The position numbers and the translations under genes are program-made. Shown here one piece after another: positions 4,755 to 5,725 of a stretch of 5,725 nt of DNA. The DNA is taken from contig CAJTVO010000169.1 in NCBI GenBank assembly GCA_910579485.1, forward strand, positions 1 to 5,725, read 5' to 3'. The notes below the pieces were generated by a model. That model saw only the letters and a list, made by a program, of their open reading frames with translations, was not told the origin of the DNA and did not search any database. The stretch comes from an uncultured Oscillospiraceae bacterium (GTDB lineage: Bacteria; Bacillota; Clostridia; Oscillospirales; Oscillospiraceae). Each line of letters starts with the position of its first letter. The stretch's first letter is position 1.

Positions 4755-5725
4755 TTACAGAATGATGCAGATCAGGCCGCCGCTGCCCTCATTGACGATC
4801 CTTTGCAGGGTCTCCTGGAATTTCAGGCGGGCATCCATGGGCATCCGGTACAGCTTCGCCTGGAGGTCTTCGTTCACCAGCTCGTGGAAGCTGCGCCCGA
4901 AAATGTTGCTCTCCCAGATCTGGGTGGGGTCGCCGGAGAACTTCTCCATGAGGTAGTTCACCATGTCCTCGCTCTGCTTCTCGTTGCCCACAATGGGGGA
5001 TACCGTAGATTCGATGTCCACCTTGAACATATGGATGGACGGGGCGCTGGCCTTCAGCTTCACGCCGTAGCGTCCCCCCTGCCGCATGATCTCCGGCTCC
5101 TCCAGCAGCAGCTCATCCATGGTGGGCATGACGATGCCGTAGCCGGTCTCGTAGACGTTGGTCAGGGCGTCGGACACCTTGTCGAACCGGGCCTTTACCC
5201 CCGCCAGCTCCGTGAGCAGCTCCATCAGGTCGCCGTCGTCCGACACGGTGAAGCCGGACTGGGTGGAGAGGGTCTCATAGAACAGAGTCCGGGGCAGCTG
5301 GAGCTCCGCCGAGGCGACGCCCTTCCCCAGGTCAATGGACAGCACCCGGCTCAGGGAGATGTTCTCCTGCTCTCCCATCTCCTTGACCGCCGTCTCCACG
5401 TCCCGGATATGGGCCATCCGGTCCCCGCCCTCCCGGACCACGCCGTATACCGCGGACTGGATGGGGTGGCCCACCGGCAGGGCGTCTACCCAGGCGGGCA
5501 GGTAGAAGCGCATCTCCCGCAGAGGGAACTCGTAGAGGATGGATTTGATGATGTAGGTGATGGACTCCTCCGTCAGCTCCAGGCAGTTCACCGGCAGGCA
5601 CTGGACGCCAAAGCGGCTTTCAATGTCCCGGCTGATGCTGGCGGCCCGGCTGCCTCGGGGGTCCGTGGAGTTCAGCAGCACCACAAAGGGCTTGCCCAGC
5701 TCCTGCAGTTCCGTGATGACCCGCT
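4755..5725 (-). CDS. spoIVA: Stage IV sporulation protein A, C-terminal part (cut by window edge)
   Basis: SpoIVA is the morphogenetic ATPase that polymerises on the forespore surface and forms the basement layer for the spore coat, anchored by SpoVM. The visible 322 codons cover about two thirds of the usual 492 residues; the N-terminal ATPase core with the Walker A loop lies beyond the right edge, and the frame is open to the last base, so no start is visible. The segment KPFVVLLNSTDP matches the strand that carries the G4 (NKxD) motif in related GTPases but lacks it, consistent with ATP rather than GTP use. Further signatures are YEFPLREM, TGYGIVMPTMDEL, EPEIMRQGGRYGVKLKA, APSIHM and the C-terminus NEGSGGLICIIL, close to what I recall from Bacillus; the C-terminal region is where SpoVM is reported to act. 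In B. subtilis transcription is by the mother-cell factor sigma-E. It marks the organism as an endospore former. Confidence 0.97.
   Translation of the reverse strand, partial: RVITELQELGKPFVVLLNSTDPRGSRAASISRDIESRFGVQCLPVNCLELTEESITYIIKSILYEFPLREMRFYLPAWVDALPVGHPIQSAVYGVVREGGDRMAHIRDVETAVKEMGEQENISLSRVLSIDLGKGVASAELQLPRTLFYETLSTQSGFTVSDDGDLMELLTELAGVKARFDKVSDALTNVYETGYGIVMPTMDELLLEEPEIMRQGGRYGVKLKASAPSIHMFKVDIESTVSPIVGNEKQSEDMVNYLMEKFSGDPTQIWESNIFGRSFHELVNEDLQAKLYRMPMDARLKFQETLQRIVNEGSGGLICIIL

Overview
The window looks like chromosome of a moderately high-GC, endospore-forming Clostridia bacterium, most likely an Oscillospiraceae-type gut anaerobe (compare Flavonifractor, Oscillibacter, Lawsonibacter). 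The evidence is a C-terminal spoIVA gene (found only in endospore formers), purine-rich Shine-Dalgarno sites of the GGAGG/AAGGAG type, and a tgt sequence of the type I recall from Oscillospiraceae and Lachnospiraceae. The genus is an inference from general resemblance; I could not search a database.

Layout. (1) Positions 103-720, minus strand: a complete type II toxin-antitoxin operon, DinJ/RelB-like antitoxin then YafQ-like toxin, overlapping by 8 bp. It has a textbook sigma-A promoter (TTGACA, 16 bp, TATAAT) and short repeats around it. This part is visibly more AT-rich than the rest and may be acquired. (2) Positions 797-3577, plus strand: a probable four-gene operon, starting at a promoter (TTGACT, 17 bp, TAAAAT) whose -35 box lies in the centre of a palindrome. 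The genes are a small single-pass membrane protein, a CX5R protein phosphatase with a Phe in place of the usual His before the Cys, queuine/preQ1 tRNA-ribosyltransferase (tgt), and a TmrB-like P-loop protein whose GTG start overlaps the tgt stop by 4 bp. A strong hairpin terminator closes the unit. (3) Positions 3597-4683, plus strand: a separately transcribed XRE-type regulator with a long helical C-terminal domain, preceded by two inverted repeats. (4) Positions 4709-5725: a shared bidirectional terminator, then the last 322 codons of spoIVA on the minus strand, running off the right edge.

How they may work together. The toxin and antitoxin form a self-contained addiction module. tgt puts a 7-deazaguanine base into the wobble position of tRNAs for Asn, Asp, His and Tyr; no other queuosine gene is in view. 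The tight coupling of tgt to a TmrB-like NTPase, together with a phosphatase and a tiny membrane protein, is the least explained part of the window. I saw no classical defence system, CRISPR array, tRNA, rRNA or insertion sequence. Positions 1-102 hold no gene that I can support.
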